Assembly: GCA_020832185.1 (NCBI GenBank)
Contig: JAFIFE010000028.1
Coordinates: forward strand, 62,001 to 126,000
Direction of reading: 5' to 3'
Source: Alkalibacterium sp.
Lineage (GTDB): Bacteria; Bacillota; Bacilli; Lactobacillales; Carnobacteriaceae_A
Length of the DNA: 64,000 nucleotides
A program made the position numbers and the translations under genes. Shown piece after piece: positions 26,380 through 36,515 of this stretch. The notes beneath the pieces are model-generated. The model saw nothing but the letters and a program-made list of their open reading frames with translations, had not been told where the DNA came from and ran no database searches. The number at the start of each line of letters is the position of its first letter. Position 1 is the stretch's first letter.

Positions 26380-27348
26380 CTAATCTATGAGATGTAACCC
26401 CGGACCGGGTTTTGCTTCAATAAGCTGCCCTTCTTTAAACATAGAGGATAGTTTATTTTTTATGTCACTTAACTGTGACTGTCTGCAGATGATTTTGACA
26501 TTAGGACCCGCATCCATCGTAAAGTATGCAGTGTATCCTTGCTTTCTCAACTCTCTGACCGCATTCATCGCAGTCATGCTTTCAGCCGTCCAGTAGGTGA
26601 AGGGAGGATCAGCACCTAAGGTTGTAGCGTGCATTTTTAAAGCATTCCGTTCGGCAATGCGGCCGACTTTTTCGACATCCCGTTCAGATATGGCTATTTT
26701 GATCTCTTTTAAATCTGTATCCAGTGACTTGAGCCAGCCATCGTAAAAAGGGGAGGTCTCAACTGTTCGTTTCATTCCGTCTCTGCTTGACACTTCTTTC
26801 ACTGCATCATTTACGATTATAAATAACATCCCAATGTCCCACTGGGCATCATCAACAGGGACAGCGTAAGAAGAATCGTGGTCATGACCTTTGACCCATT
26901 CAGCGAATCCGCCAAATATACTTCTTGAGGCTGATCCGGAACCGATTCGAGCCAGTTTCGATAAATCTTTGTCAGACAAATCTAATCCAGCCGCGTGACT
27001 GGCTGCCCCGGCTAATGCGGCTAAACCAGATGCGGAAGAGGCTAACCCAGCTGCAGTCGGCACATGATTTATGCTTTCGACACGTGCATAGAGGTGTAAA
27101 TCTGCCATTTTCCTTACTTCCTCAAGGACTCGCTGAACTTTGCTTAAGGCAGAGTCATCTTGTTCTTTGCCGTCCAGAATCAGTTCATCTTTTGTTAAAT
27201 GCTTGTCAAACGTCACTTTGGTATCTGTATAAAAGGCGTCTAAAGTTAAAGACAGTGAATTGTTTTTTGGAATGATCAGTGTTTCATTCTCTTTGCCCCA
27301 ATATTTGATTAAGGCGATATTTGTGTGTGCACGTACCCAGTTACTCAT
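26380..27348 (-). CDS. mvaD: Diphosphomevalonate decarboxylase
   Basis: This 322-residue GHMP-fold enzyme makes isopentenyl diphosphate from mevalonate diphosphate with ATP and loss of CO2. Motifs are HTNIALIKYWGKEN, PKNNSLSLTLD and LASSASGLAALAGA, with the catalytic Asp in the C-terminal FTMDAGPNV. GAGAGGA lies 7 bases before ATG, inside the end of mvaK1 (8 bp overlap). Confidence 0.96.
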   Translation of the reverse strand: MSNWVRAHTNIALIKYWGKENETLIIPKNNSLSLTLDAFYTDTKVTFDKHLTKDELILDGKEQDDSALSKVQRVLEEVRKMADLHLYARVESINHVPTAAGLASSASGLAALAGAASHAAGLDLSDKDLSKLARIGSGSASRSIFGGFAEWVKGHDHDSSYAVPVDDAQWDIGMLFIIVNDAVKEVSSRDGMKRTVETSPFYDGWLKSLDTDLKEIKIAISERDVEKVGRIAERNALKMHATTLGADPPFTYWTAESMTAMNAVRELRKQGYTAYFTMDAGPNVKIICRQSQLSDIKNKLSSMFKEGQLIEAKPGPGLHLID

Positions 27349-28294
27349 TAATGTCCTCTCCTAATGCATGGATCCAAGTTTCAACTGCGCCATTTTCCAT
27401 TAATTTGTGAGCAATTTTTTTAGCTTGTTTTGCAGTGTCGGCTAAGGCTATCATACAGCCTCCGCGTCCACCTCCAGTTAATTTAGCTCCCAGCGCGTTG
27501 TTTTGAAGTGCTGTATTTACAAGGTGATCGAGTGCGTCATTACTCACACGGAGCTGCCTTAAATAAGTGTGTGATAAAGTCAGCACTTCTCCTAAACGAC
27601 TCATGTGATTCTTTTCTATGGCAGTTCTGGCCTCATCTGTCAGTTGACCTATTGCTGTAACAATTTTTTTGGTCTGCTTATAAGACTGCTGCATTTGTTG
27701 AGCAACATCTTCAACTGCTTTTTTAGTCTGACCCTTCATCCCTGTGTCAGCAGCGATCAGAAACCCTGACAGGTTTAAAGGAATAGCTATAAACTGACTG
27801 TTTTTTTTGTAATAAATGGGGGCTTCACTGCTCGTAACGCGCGCGTCCAGACCACTTGGGTTTCCATGAGCAATCTTTTCCGAAATGTCAACATAACTCA
27901 GAAGAGTCGTCTGATCTAATGATCTTTTAAAGAACGAAAATAGAGCCCGTACTAACGCTGTCGCAACAGCAGCACTGGAACCCATCCCTCTTTCAGGAGG
28001 AATCAGACTGGAGATGGAGATACTCATCCCTTCAGTCGACTGATTAAGATCATCACAAATGGCCTCAACCACAGTCTGAACATTTTTTAAAGATGAGGGA
28101 ACAGTTTTAAACAATCCCTGATAATAGCTTGACGAGATAAAACTGTCGCCTTCGATTTTTTCAATAATAACTTCTACTGGAGTAGCGAGAAAAGGCATAG
28201 CTATAGCGGGTTCGTTATAGACGACTGCGTGCTCTCCAATAAGAATGATTTTTCCATGTGCAGTTCCGATTGCCTGATCAGAAAGTGTCTTCAT
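27341..28294 (-). CDS. mvaK1: Mevalonate kinase
   Basis: This 317-residue GHMP kinase phosphorylates mevalonate, the first step of the operon's pathway. Motifs are GKIILIGEHAVVYNEPAIAM, PPERGMGSSAAVATALVRAL and KLTGGGRGGCMIAL. A GAGGTGA site precedes ATG 28294. The promoter is probably at a TATGAT -10 about 50 bases upstream, but its -35 is poor. HMG-CoA synthase and reductase are not in this window. Confidence 0.95.
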   Translation of the reverse strand: MKTLSDQAIGTAHGKIILIGEHAVVYNEPAIAMPFLATPVEVIIEKIEGDSFISSSYYQGLFKTVPSSLKNVQTVVEAICDDLNQSTEGMSISISSLIPPERGMGSSAAVATALVRALFSFFKRSLDQTTLLSYVDISEKIAHGNPSGLDARVTSSEAPIYYKKNSQFIAIPLNLSGFLIAADTGMKGQTKKAVEDVAQQMQQSYKQTKKIVTAIGQLTDEARTAIEKNHMSRLGEVLTLSHTYLRQLRVSNDALDHLVNTALQNNALGAKLTGGGRGGCMIALADTAKQAKKIAHKLMENGAVETWIHALGEDINE

Positions 28295-28436
28295 GAATTC
28301 ACCTCAGCTTGTTATGAGACTTTTTATCCTAACTATCATAACGTATTTTGTATAGAAACTCTAACTTATCATACCAACTTAAACTTAAAATTAATTAAAG
28401 ATTCACTGTGGGGGAAAATTAAATAGTCGTCTTATA

Positions 28437-28466
28437 TTGTGAAAGCGTCACGACATTTGGTAAACT
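28437..28466 (+). promoter_or_regulatory. Promoter of coaA
   Basis: TTGTGA (28437-28442) and TAAACT (28461-28466, with an upstream TGG) are separated by 18 bp. Confidence 0.6.
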
Positions 28467-28501
28467 ATTAAAGATAACTAGCAGAGAGCGGAGGAAACCG
28501 C

Positions 28502-29425
28502 ATGAAAGAATCCGATTCATTTTATATTATTGACAGGGATGAATGGAAACAGTTAAATAATAAAACCGAAATTTCTTTATCTGACAAGGAGGTCGACTCT
28601 TTACGCTCGCTCAATGATCAGGTATCAGTTCAGGACGTAAAAGAAATTTACCTCCCGATCCTTCAGATCCTTCATCAGTATATAAAATATTATCACTCCA
28701 GACAGAGTGAAATCAAAAGGATATTAAACAGACCAGATTCCAAAGAACCTTACATCATAGGCATAGCGGGAAGTGTTGCAGTCGGGAAAAGCACACTCGC
28801 GCGCTTTCTTCAGACTATGATGGCCAGAGCTTACCCCGAGAAAAAAGTCAACTTGATCACGACTGATGGCTTCTTGTATCCTAATGAGGTGCTGGAAGAA
28901 CGGCACATGCTGAACCGGAAGGGCTTCCCTGAGAGTTATGATATGCATCGCCTGATCTCTTTCATGGGAGATGTCAAGAGCGGGAGACGAGACATTAAGG
29001 TGCCTCTTTATTCTCATCGTCTGTATAATATCGTACCGGACGAGTATGAAAGTATTGATCAGCCGGATATTCTTATAGTAGAAGGCATCAATGTACTGCA
29101 GCTGCCGGCTAATGAGAAAATATTTGTCAGTGACTTTTTCGACTTCAGTTTCTACGTCGATGCAGAACCGGACCGGATCGAAAAATGGTATCTGGAACGT
29201 TTTGGCCTGCTGCTGCAGACAGCATTCAAAGACCCTACAAACTATTACTACCCATACGCAGTAGGGGATCGAAAAGAAGCATTTAAGATGGCCAAGAATG
29301 TCTGGCGAACTGTAAACTTGAAAAATCTTCAAGAATATATTTTACCCACTCGTTTTAGAGCAGATATGATCATTCATAAAACAACGGATCATTTTATCGA
29401 CCAACTGCTTTTGAAGAAACACTAA
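28502..29425 (+). CDS. coaA: Pantothenate kinase type I
   Basis: This 307-residue P-loop kinase phosphorylates pantothenate, the first committed step to CoA. Walker A is GIAGSVAVGKST (88-99). Other family blocks are NLITTDGFLYPN, RKGFPESYD, IPSH-like VPLYSHRLYN, and LIVEGINVLQ. An AGCGGAGGAA ribosome site precedes the ATG. A long minus-strand open frame inside it is a shadow. Confidence 0.96.
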   Translation: MKESDSFYIIDRDEWKQLNNKTEISLSDKEVDSLRSLNDQVSVQDVKEIYLPILQILHQYIKYYHSRQSEIKRILNRPDSKEPYIIGIAGSVAVGKSTLARFLQTMMARAYPEKKVNLITTDGFLYPNEVLEERHMLNRKGFPESYDMHRLISFMGDVKSGRRDIKVPLYSHRLYNIVPDEYESIDQPDILIVEGINVLQLPANEKIFVSDFFDFSFYVDAEPDRIEKWYLERFGLLLQTAFKDPTNYYYPYAVGDRKEAFKMAKNVWRTVNLKNLQEYILPTRFRADMIIHKTTDHFIDQLLLKKH

Positions 29426-29446
29426 CGTGAAGAGGGGCTGTATAAA

Positions 29447-29746
29447 ATGAACATAAAATGGAGTCTGATTGTCCTTATAAGTCTATTTTTGACTGGGTGT
29501 ATTCCTGAAGATCAGACAGAGGAGTTCAGAGGGATTGTTACGGAAGTTCAACTGACGAATCATATCATCGTCGAACCCTATGAAGACGAAAGCATTAGAG
29601 CCTCAGGCACAGAAGTGTCTGTATCTGTCCCAGATGATCAGCAGTTCGAAGTAGGCGATGCAGTACTAGTCACACATGAAGGACCGGTCATGGAAAGTCA
29701 CCCACTGCAGATTCACCTCGTCTCTATTGAGCGGATAGACGAATAA
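29447..29746 (+). CDS. Small lipoprotein, DUF3221-like
   Basis: This 99-residue protein has a lipoprotein signal (MNIKWSLIVLISLFLTGC), with the lipobox LTGC giving an N-terminal acylated Cys18. The mature part is a small beta-rich domain (GIVTEVQLTNHIIVEP, VSVSVPDDQQFEVGDAVLVTHEG), resembling the DUF3221/YobA group whose role is unknown. It lies 21 bp after coaA with its own AGAGGGG site, so it may be co-transcribed. It would sit on the outer face of the membrane. Confidence 0.8.
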   Translation: MNIKWSLIVLISLFLTGCIPEDQTEEFRGIVTEVQLTNHIIVEPYEDESIRASGTEVSVSVPDDQQFEVGDAVLVTHEGPVMESHPLQIHLVSIERIDE

Positions 29747-29902
29747 ACGATGAAAAATCTTTATTCTCATGCCTGGCTGCACTATAAAGAGAATGAAAAT
29801 CGACAATTCTGTGAACTATTTCTATTTCCATCGAATAGTAGGACGACTGTCATATTAAAGCCTTAGTATGTGTATTATACTAAAGCTTAAGGAGCTGATG
29901 CT

Positions 29903-30889
29903 ATGAATGAACTACAACGTGAAATCGATACACTCAAAGAAGAATTATCAGCAGTCAAGCGATTAAACAGAGAATTGCTGACTATTCAACAAAATCAGGA
30001 CTCACAGGAGTTCTCCTGGACAGGAAACCTGGGTCACTGGTACTGGGATTTCAAAGCAAATAAAGTGACATTCAACCCCTTGAAAGCTACTGCTTTAGGG
30101 TTTAAAAAAGAAGAATTACCTGAGTATGTGGATTTTCAGTTTTTCACTGAACGTCTTCACCCTGATGATTATGAACGGGTAATGGACGAAATGAGAGCCC
30201 ATCTGGCGGGAAAGATTCCTGTTTGGGAAGTCAAATACCGCATCAAAACAAAAGAAGGCACCTATAAGACCTATTATGACAGAGGAAAAGTAACGGAACG
30301 TTCAGCTGATGGCGCCCCTCTATTTTTGACCGGTATCGTCTTTGACATATCAGAATTTGAGGTCGAAAAAGAAGAGCTTCTGAGAAAGAATAAAGAATGG
30401 GAAGTTCAGTCTAAACGGGATAAATTAACCGGACTGTACAACCGGTCAAATATATTGGTCAAACTCGGCCAAGTGGTACAAAAGGTGAATGCGGGTAAAC
30501 TGGATACTGTTTCTCTAATTGTGTTTGATATAGATAATCTTGAGCATCAGAATTCATTATTTGGACCGTTATTTGGAGATGAGCTGATCAGACAAGCCGG
30601 TGCAGTAATCAGAAACACGCTGGAAGAAACACATTTTGCCGGATCGTTTGCAGGCGGGAAATTTCTGATCGTCTTACCGGATACTCAATTAAAAAGAGCT
30701 GCAGAAATCGCTGATTCAATTCGTTTATCCTTTCATGGCAACGAGTATACAGAACCTGCAGAGGTAACAAGCAGTGCAGGTATAGCGGAGTACCAGCAGT
30801 CCGAAACAGTAAGCCAGCTCTTTAATCGTGCAGATCGATTGCTGGATAAAGTTAAACGCAATGGGAAAAATCAAGTCTTAGCGGATTAA
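29903..30889 (+). CDS. PAS domain protein with degenerate GGDEF domain
   Basis: This 328-residue cytoplasmic protein has an N-terminal coiled coil (1-30), a PAS_3-type fold (about 45-155; LHPDDYERVMDEM, YRIKTKEGTY) and a GGDEF-family domain (170-325). The domain begins DKLTGLYNR and has FDIDNL with the metal Asp209. The signature GG(D/E)EF is AGGKF at residues 250-254, so the catalytic acid is lost. The N-D-x-x-G-H segment is also changed to QNSLFGP. It is therefore unlikely to make c-di-GMP. It may bind nucleotide or act through PAS sensing. The neighbour downstream is a TagA-type glycosyltransferase. Confidence 0.85.
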   Translation: MNELQREIDTLKEELSAVKRLNRELLTIQQNQDSQEFSWTGNLGHWYWDFKANKVTFNPLKATALGFKKEELPEYVDFQFFTERLHPDDYERVMDEMRAHLAGKIPVWEVKYRIKTKEGTYKTYYDRGKVTERSADGAPLFLTGIVFDISEFEVEKEELLRKNKEWEVQSKRDKLTGLYNRSNILVKLGQVVQKVNAGKLDTVSLIVFDIDNLEHQNSLFGPLFGDELIRQAGAVIRNTLEETHFAGSFAGGKFLIVLPDTQLKRAAEIADSIRLSFHGNEYTEPAEVTSSAGIAEYQQSETVSQLFNRADRLLDKVKRNGKNQVLAD

Positions 30890-30977
30890 GTATGTTTTAA
30901 ATACAAAAGACATCTGCTGTTTGAAGGCGACTTCAAATAGTTGGAACAGTTTGAGTATTAGAATGGATGGACATAAA

Positions 30978-31715
30978 ATGCAGAACAAAATAATGATTCT
31001 CGGTATCCCTTTTGATAATATGACACGCAAAGAATTCTTAAAAAAATTGTACACTCGGATGGAAAACAACGAAAAAACATTCCTGGTGACGGCCAATCCT
31101 GAAATTGTAATGTATGCAATTGAAAATCCTTCCTACAATCATTTATTACTGGAAGCTGATTACATTGCACCAGACGGAATCGGAATCGTGCGAGCCTCGA
31201 AAAAACTTGAGACTCCGATCAAAGAAAGAGTGCCTGGCTTTGAATTGATGCTTGGATTACTCGAAATCGCTAATATAAACAGGAAGCGCGTTTACTTTAT
31301 TGGTGCTCAAGATGAAATTCTGGATCTGACGATCAAAAATGTCAAAGAGAAATGGCCGGATCTTGTGATTGCAGGCCATCATCACGGTTACTTTGATCAT
31401 GAGGATCCGGACATGATTGAAATGGTCAGAAAAACGGAACCAGATATCGTCCTGGTTGCGTTTGGATTTCCCCGTCAGGAGAAATGGATTAAAACGTACT
31501 TAAGTAAAGCTGATAAGGGAATTGCGGTAGGTGTAGGAGGAAGTTTTGATGTGTTGTCGGGTAAAACCAAACGCGCTCCTTTCCTGGTCCAGCGGTTTCA
31601 TGTTGAATGGCTTTATCGTCTGATCAAACAGCCCTCAAGATATAAACGGATGCTGGCTTTGCCCTATTTTATCAAAGAGGTACGCAAGCAGCATAAAAGG
31701 GAAGAGTCTCTATGA
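30978..31715 (+). CDS. WecG/TagA/CpsF-family glycosyltransferase (N-acetylmannosaminyltransferase-like)
   Basis: This GT26 enzyme of about 245 residues has family blocks VTANPEIVMYA, APDGIGIVRASK, ERVPGFELM, GFPRQEKW, VGVGGSFDVLSGKTKRAP and VEWLYRLI. TagA adds ManNAc to undecaprenyl-PP-GlcNAc, forming the linkage unit of wall teichoic acid and related polymers at the membrane. The ATG at 30978 (MQNKIMILG) matches homologs best. In-frame ATGs at 30963 and 30921 are possible; no strong ribosome site decides. It overlaps the GT4 gene by 4 bp. The lipid starter would come from TagO at 39.2 kb. Confidence 0.9.
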   Translation: MQNKIMILGIPFDNMTRKEFLKKLYTRMENNEKTFLVTANPEIVMYAIENPSYNHLLLEADYIAPDGIGIVRASKKLETPIKERVPGFELMLGLLEIANINRKRVYFIGAQDEILDLTIKNVKEKWPDLVIAGHHHGYFDHEDPDMIEMVRKTEPDIVLVAFGFPRQEKWIKTYLSKADKGIAVGVGGSFDVLSGKTKRAPFLVQRFHVEWLYRLIKQPSRYKRMLALPYFIKEVRKQHKREESL

Positions 31716-32794
31716 AAGCAGCACACATAAATGCAGGAAACGAATATGGCGGGGGACTTGTCCATATCGTTTCATTACTTTCTGCCTTGCAGAAAAGTGG
31801 GGTAACGACTGAACTGATCTTGATGGAAGACGGACCCGTAGCAAAAGCGGCACGAGCTAAAGGCCTGACTGTGACCATTTTTGAACAGTCAAGTCGCTAT
31901 GATCTGAGAGTGTTGAAAAGGCTGCAGGAGTACATCAATGCCAATGCGTTTGATGTGATTCACACTCACGGCCCGCGAGCTAATATGCTGATCAATTTGC
32001 TGAAGCCGTTTCTCAAAGGGAAATGGGTAGTGACTATTCACAGTAACCCGCTCCTGGATTTTGAGAATAAAGGGGTAAAAGGGAAACTGTTTGAAAAGAT
32101 CAATACTAGAAGTCTGATCAAGGCAGATGGAGTCATCGCAGTATCAAACGAGATCAAGTCAATCGCCATAGAGTTAGGAGCAAATGCATGTCACATCTCC
32201 ACCATACATAATGGCATTCAATTTACTGACCCTTTAGTAACTGAAAAAAATAAAGAGCTGTTTACGCTTGTCTCGGTAGGTCGATTACATGCAATCAAAA
32301 ATTTCGATTTACTGCTGGAGTCACTAGCTGTTTCAGGACTGCCTCATTGGAAGCTGATCCTGTGTGGTGATGGAGAAGAAGAAGCCGGCCTGCGCAAAAA
32401 GGCAGAGGATTTAAACGTGTTGTCTCATATTGAGTTTAAAGGATGGATCGATTCACACGAACTGAAACAGGTCATCAGTCAGACTGATGTAATGGTTCAT
32501 CCTTCTAAAAGTGAAAGCTTCCCGCTGGTCTTACTCGAAGCAGCTGAACAAGAAGTTCCCGTTATTGCGACAAACGTGGGTGATGTGAAAGAACTGATCA
32601 GCGATCAGTCATATGGCTGGTTAGTAGAGTCTAACAATATAGAGCAGATGACTGCTGCTCTTAAAGAAGCCCACCTTGCCTGGTCAGAGGGAAGACTGAA
32701 AGACAAAGGGAAAAAACTGAGGGAACAAGCATCTGCCTATTCCTTATCTTCTCAATCTGAAAAAGTAACTGCTTTCTACACACAAATACTATAA
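31712..32794 (+). CDS. Glycosyltransferase family 4
   Basis: This 360-residue GT-B enzyme has an N-terminal acceptor domain (MKAAHINAGNEYGGGLVHIV) and a C-terminal donor domain with LVSVGRLHAIKNFDLLLES. The nucleotide-sugar motif is ESFPLVLLEAAEQEVPVIAT, with the E-x7-E acids. Its ATG overlaps tagA, so the two are translated together, and a terminator follows. The likely role is transfer of a sugar to a lipid-linked wall or surface polysaccharide; donor and acceptor are unknown. Confidence 0.9.
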   Translation: MKAAHINAGNEYGGGLVHIVSLLSALQKSGVTTELILMEDGPVAKAARAKGLTVTIFEQSSRYDLRVLKRLQEYINANAFDVIHTHGPRANMLINLLKPFLKGKWVVTIHSNPLLDFENKGVKGKLFEKINTRSLIKADGVIAVSNEIKSIAIELGANACHISTIHNGIQFTDPLVTEKNKELFTLVSVGRLHAIKNFDLLLESLAVSGLPHWKLILCGDGEEEAGLRKKAEDLNVLSHIEFKGWIDSHELKQVISQTDVMVHPSKSESFPLVLLEAAEQEVPVIATNVGDVKELISDQSYGWLVESNNIEQMTAALKEAHLAWSEGRLKDKGKKLREQASAYSLSSQSEKVTAFYTQIL

Positions 32795-32833
32795 AAAGAC
32801 AGAAAAGCGCTTAAAAGCGATTTCTGTCTTTTT
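32793..32833 (+). terminator. Terminator after GT4 gene
   Basis: AAAAAGACAGAAA pairs with TTTCTGTCTTTTT, with AGCGC.. AGCGA in the loop. Confidence 0.92.
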
Positions 32834-32885
32834 GTTTTATAGAAGTACCAAAATAAACACATCACGCCCGGAAAGTATAGAAATA

Positions 32886-32894
32886 TGGTATACT
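32886..32894 (+). promoter_or_regulatory. Extended -10 promoter of pncB-nadE
   Basis: TGGTATACT fits the extended -10 pattern, 39 bases before pncB, with no clear -35. Confidence 0.55.
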
Positions 32895-32932
32895 GGCTAA
32901 CAGAGATGTGCCCGTTTTGAGGAGGAAAAGTA

Positions 32933-34417
32933 ATGTACAAAACCTATGCAGATGACAGTATGGCATTGCATACAGATTTTTATGAATTGAACATGATCTA
33001 CACGCACTGGAAAAAAGGAAACCATCAGAAAAATGCAGTATTCGAAGTCTACTATCGCAGCAATCCTTTTGGGATGGGCTATACGATATATGCTGGATTA
33101 GAGCGTGTGATCGACTATATATTAAATATTAAATTTTCAGAATCTGATATCAGTTATTTGAGAGAAATAAAAGAATTCCCTGAAGAATTTCTGGAGTTTT
33201 TAAAAAACTGGCGCTTTAAAGGAACCGTCCGTTCGTTCAAAGAAGGAGAAGTTGCGTTTGCTAATGAGCCGATGATCCAAGTCGAAGGCCCTATTGTGGA
33301 CTGCCAGCTGATCGAAACAGCAGTACTTAATATTGTCAATTTTCAGACGCTGATAGCAACTAAGGCGTCACAGGTCAAAAGTGCAGCTGGAGACGATCCC
33401 GTCCTGGAGTTTGGAGCAAGGAGAGCACAGGAATTTGATGCGGCATTGTGGGGGTCAAGAGCCACTTACATAGGTGGATGTGACTCAACGAGCAACACTC
33501 GAGCAGCGAAGGTCTTTGGTATACCGGCTGCCGGGACACACGCACACGCGCTTGTTCAGGCGTACCGAGATGAATATCAGGCATTTAAAGCATATGCTGA
33601 AACGCATAAAGACTGTGTCTTTTTAGTGGATACGTACCATACAATAGACTCTGGTGTACCGAATGCAATTAAAGTAGCTAAAGAAATGGGCGATAAAATC
33701 AATTTTATTGGGGTCAGACTGGATTCAGGAGACTTGTCTTATCTATCTAAACGAGTGAGACAGCAGCTGGATGAGGCGGGCTTCCCTGATGCAAAGATTT
33801 TTGTATCCAACGATTTAAATGCAGAAACGATATTAAACTTGAAGATGCAGGGTGCTAAAATCGATGTCTGGGGTGTCGGTACCAAAATGATCACGGCATT
33901 TGACCAGCCAGCACTGGGAGCGGTATATAAAATCGTTTCAGTGGAAGGCAAAGATGAAGAAATGCACCACACTCTGAAACTGACAGCCAACGTGGCTAAA
34001 ATTTCAACACCCGGTAAAAAACAGGTCTGGCGCGTGCGATCGTACAATAACAAAAAACCGGAAGGCGACTATATCGCACTTTACGATGAACAGCCTAATG
34101 ATGAGAACGAATTGTTTATGTTCCATCCGCAGTACACGTATATCAATAAAACAGTCGAAAACTTTTACGCACGTCCACTGCTTGAGGATGTTATTGTCGA
34201 CGGAGAACTTGTCTATGACTTACCTTCACTGGAAGAAATCAAACGATATGCAGAGAGAAGTTTGTCTGAACAGTGGGAAGAACATAAGCGACTGCTTAAT
34301 CCGGAACCCTATCCAGTGGATTTGTCGCAAAAATTATACGATGCAAAAGTTGAAACGATCAAACTATTCAAAAAGATTGCCAAATCGAACACTTCTGAAG
34401 AGAATTCTATATTTTAA
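32933..34417 (+). CDS. pncB: Nicotinate phosphoribosyltransferase
   Basis: This 494-residue enzyme makes nicotinate mononucleotide from nicotinate and PRPP in the NAD salvage pathway. Family blocks are [45 protein letters not shown] and [20 protein letters not shown] lies 7 bases before ATG. It is followed after 41 bp by nadE, giving the salvage and final step of NAD synthesis together. Confidence 0.96.
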   Translation: MYKTYADDSMALHTDFYELNMIYTHWKKGNHQKNAVFEVYYRSNPFGMGYTIYAGLERVIDYILNIKFSESDISYLREIKEFPEEFLEFLKNWRFKGTVRSFKEGEVAFANEPMIQVEGPIVDCQLIETAVLNIVNFQTLIATKASQVKSAAGDDPVLEFGARRAQEFDAALWGSRATYIGGCDSTSNTRAAKVFGIPAAGTHAHALVQAYRDEYQAFKAYAETHKDCVFLVDTYHTIDSGVPNAIKVAKEMGDKINFIGVRLDSGDLSYLSKRVRQQLDEAGFPDAKIFVSNDLNAETILNLKMQGAKIDVWGVGTKMITAFDQPALGAVYKIVSVEGKDEEMHHTLKLTANVAKISTPGKKQVWRVRSYNNKKPEGDYIALYDEQPNDENELFMFHPQYTYINKTVENFYARPLLEDVIVDGELVYDLPSLEEIKRYAERSLSEQWEEHKRLLNPEPYPVDLSQKLYDAKVETIKLFKKIAKSNTSEENSIF

Positions 34418-34458
34418 ACCAGTATGAGATAGAAGACTATACAAAGGGGATGTTTTAT

Positions 34459-35289
34459 ATGATGTCAGATTTACAGAAAAAAATTGTTGCGGAAATGAAT
34501 GTTCAGCCGGTCATCGATCCAAAAAAAGAAATAAGAAAGACCATCGATTTCATGAAAGAGTATATGAAAAAGCATGCTTTCTTAAAAACGCTGGTGTTAG
34601 GATTATCTGGCGGACAAGATTCCACATTACTGGGCAAGCTTGCTCAAATGGCTATGGAAGAGTTGAGAACAGATCTGGACGATGAACGCTACGCATTTAT
34701 TGCTGTGCGTCTGCCATACGGAGAACAGGCGGATGAGGATGATGCAATGGATGCTATTGAATGGATTCAACCTGACAAGGTATTCCGAGTCGATATCAAG
34801 CCTGCTGTTGATGCCATCGAAAATAGTATATCAGCAAATGATTTCAAGCTAAGTGATTTTAACAAAGGGAATATCAAAGCGAGAGAACGAATGGTTGTCC
34901 AATATGCCATAGCCGGGGACGCTGACGGAGTGGTGTTAGGGACGGATCATCCTGCAGAAGCCATTACTGGATTTTTCACCAAATACGGAGATGGCGGGAC
35001 CGACATCAATCCGCTTTTCCGTTTAAACAAAGAACAGGGGAAAGAATTATTAAGAGAATTAGGGGCACCTGACCATCTAGTCGAAAAAGTACCGACGGCT
35101 GACTTGGAAAGTGATAAACCCGGTTTATCTGATGAAGCTGCGCTGGGTGTGACGTATGATGAAATCGATCAGTATCTGATTGGAGAAGAAGTATCCAAAG
35201 AAGCTGCGGACACGATTGAAAACTGGTATTTAAAAACGATGCATAAGCGTCATTTGCCTATAACGATTTTTGATGATTTCTGGAAATAA
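34459..35289 (+). CDS. nadE: NH3-dependent NAD+ synthetase
   Basis: This enzyme of about 276 residues amidates nicotinate adenine dinucleotide to NAD+ with ammonia and ATP. The PP-loop is [15 protein letters not shown]; other blocks are [36 protein letters not shown] and [10 protein letters not shown]. The first ATG at 34450 lies against the AAAGGGG ribosome site, so ATG 34459 (or the next, 34462) is the likelier start. No glutaminase domain is fused. It is in an operon with pncB. Confidence 0.95.
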   Translation: MMSDLQKKIVAEMNVQPVIDPKKEIRKTIDFMKEYMKKHAFLKTLVLGLSGGQDSTLLGKLAQMAMEELRTDLDDERYAFIAVRLPYGEQADEDDAMDAIEWIQPDKVFRVDIKPAVDAIENSISANDFKLSDFNKGNIKARERMVVQYAIAGDADGVVLGTDHPAEAITGFFTKYGDGGTDINPLFRLNKEQGKELLRELGAPDHLVEKVPTADLESDKPGLSDEAALGVTYDEIDQYLIGEEVSKEAADTIENWYLKTMHKRHLPITIFDDFWK

Positions 35290-35309
35290 CGGTCACACTA
35301 CAAATCAAA

Positions 35310-35351
35310 TGTACAACCCTTTGCTGTAAAAAGTGAAGGGTTATATGTACA
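35310..35351. repeat. Inverted repeat between nadE and nagA
   Basis: TGTACA-ACCCTT pairs with AAGGGTT-at-ATGTACA (two-base bulge) across a 14-base loop. There is no T run, so it is a weak terminator at best. It may be an operator or processing hairpin ahead of the nag operon. Confidence 0.5.
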
Positions 35352-35378
35352 GAGCTAATTATATATGGAGGGGAAAAT

Positions 35379-36515
35379 ATGCCAAAAGTATACACCAACG
35401 CTACTATCTATACAGGTGAAGGAGACATCGAAAAGGGATATATTCGATTCGAAGATTCGATTATCGGTATAGGGAAAATGGAAATATTTGAAGAGGAAGA
35501 AGCGGATGAAGTTGTTGATGCTGAAGGGAACATGATTATTCCAGGGTTTATTGATGTGCATAGTCATGGAGGATACGGTGTAGACAATATGGATGCTGAT
35601 CCCGAGAAAATGAATGATATGATCAACAAGATGCTATCCGAAGGCATTACATCATACTTCCCTACAACGATCACTCAGTCAGATGAGCAAATCGACGCGT
35701 GCTTAAGAGCCATCAAGGAAGTCGCAGAAGCGAATACGCTGATTCAAGGCATACACATTGAAGGGCCTTTTATTTCTAAAGCCTTTAAAGGAGCTCAACC
35801 GGAGGCATTCATTCGCCCTGCCCAGCTCGAGACCTTAAAAAAATGGCAGAAAGCTAGTGGAGACCGGATCAGACTAATAACCTATGCACCTGAAACAGGG
35901 GACGTATCTGAATTTGAGGACTATTGTACCGAGAATGACATTGTCTTGTCGGCGGGCCACTCTGGGGCAACTTATGAAGAACTTCTAGAATCCAAAGCCA
36001 CTCATATCACGCATCTCTTTAACGGTCAAAAAGGCCTTCATCACCGTGAAATCGGTGTGAGCGGGTACGGGCTGCTTGAAGATGATGTAATGGTCGAGAT
36101 GATAGTGGATGGCTATCATATTTCCAGACCAATGGTTAGATTAGCTTTTAAAGCAAAAGGGGCTGACGGGATTCAACTGATTACAGACTCCATGCGAGCT
36201 AAAGGACTGCCAGATGGTGAAAGTGAGCTCGGGGGTCAGAAAGTGACAGTTAAAGATAAACAAGCCCGCTTAGCCGACGGAACATTAGCAGGCAGTGTGC
36301 TGACATTTATCGACGCCTTTAAAAATATGATCGATTACACGGGCTGTTCAATGCTTGAAGCTGTAAAAATGAGTTCGACGAACCAGGCTAAGGAATTTAA
36401 ACTGGATAAAAAAGGCCAACTGAAACCTGGCTTTGATGCAGACATGCTCTTGCTGGATAAAGAGTTAACTATTAAACAGACCGTATTAGGAGGAAAAATA
36501 CATGAATTTAACTGA
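35379..36515 (+). CDS. nagA: N-acetylglucosamine-6-phosphate deacetylase
   Basis: This 378-residue amidohydrolase removes acetate from GlcNAc-6-P. Metal-site blocks are [32 protein letters not shown] and THLFNG, and the catalytic Asp is in [18 protein letters not shown] precedes the ATG. It overlaps nagB by 14 bp, with nagR next: the usual amino-sugar catabolic operon feeding fructose-6-phosphate. Confidence 0.96.
   Translation: MPKVYTNATIYTGEGDIEKGYIRFEDSIIGIGKMEIFEEEEADEVVDAEGNMIIPGFIDVHSHGGYGVDNMDADPEKMNDMINKMLSEGITSYFPTTITQSDEQIDACLRAIKEVAEANTLIQGIHIEGPFISKAFKGAQPEAFIRPAQLETLKKWQKASGDRIRLITYAPETGDVSEFEDYCTENDIVLSAGHSGATYEELLESKATHITHLFNGQKGLHHREIGVSGYGLLEDDVMVEMIVDGYHISRPMVRLAFKAKGADGIQLITDSMRAKGLPDGESELGGQKVTVKDKQARLADGTLAGSVLTFIDAFKNMIDYTGCSMLEAVKMSSTNQAKEFKLDKKGQLKPGFDADMLLLDKELTIKQTVLGGKIHEFN

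Noticed and set aside
28724-29332. 202-residue minus-strand frame inside coaA
   Set aside because: It is a shadow of coaA without a ribosome site or recognisable domain.
35290-35378. NagR dre operator
   Set aside because: No TGGTCTAGACCA-like sequence is present; only an unrelated hairpin.
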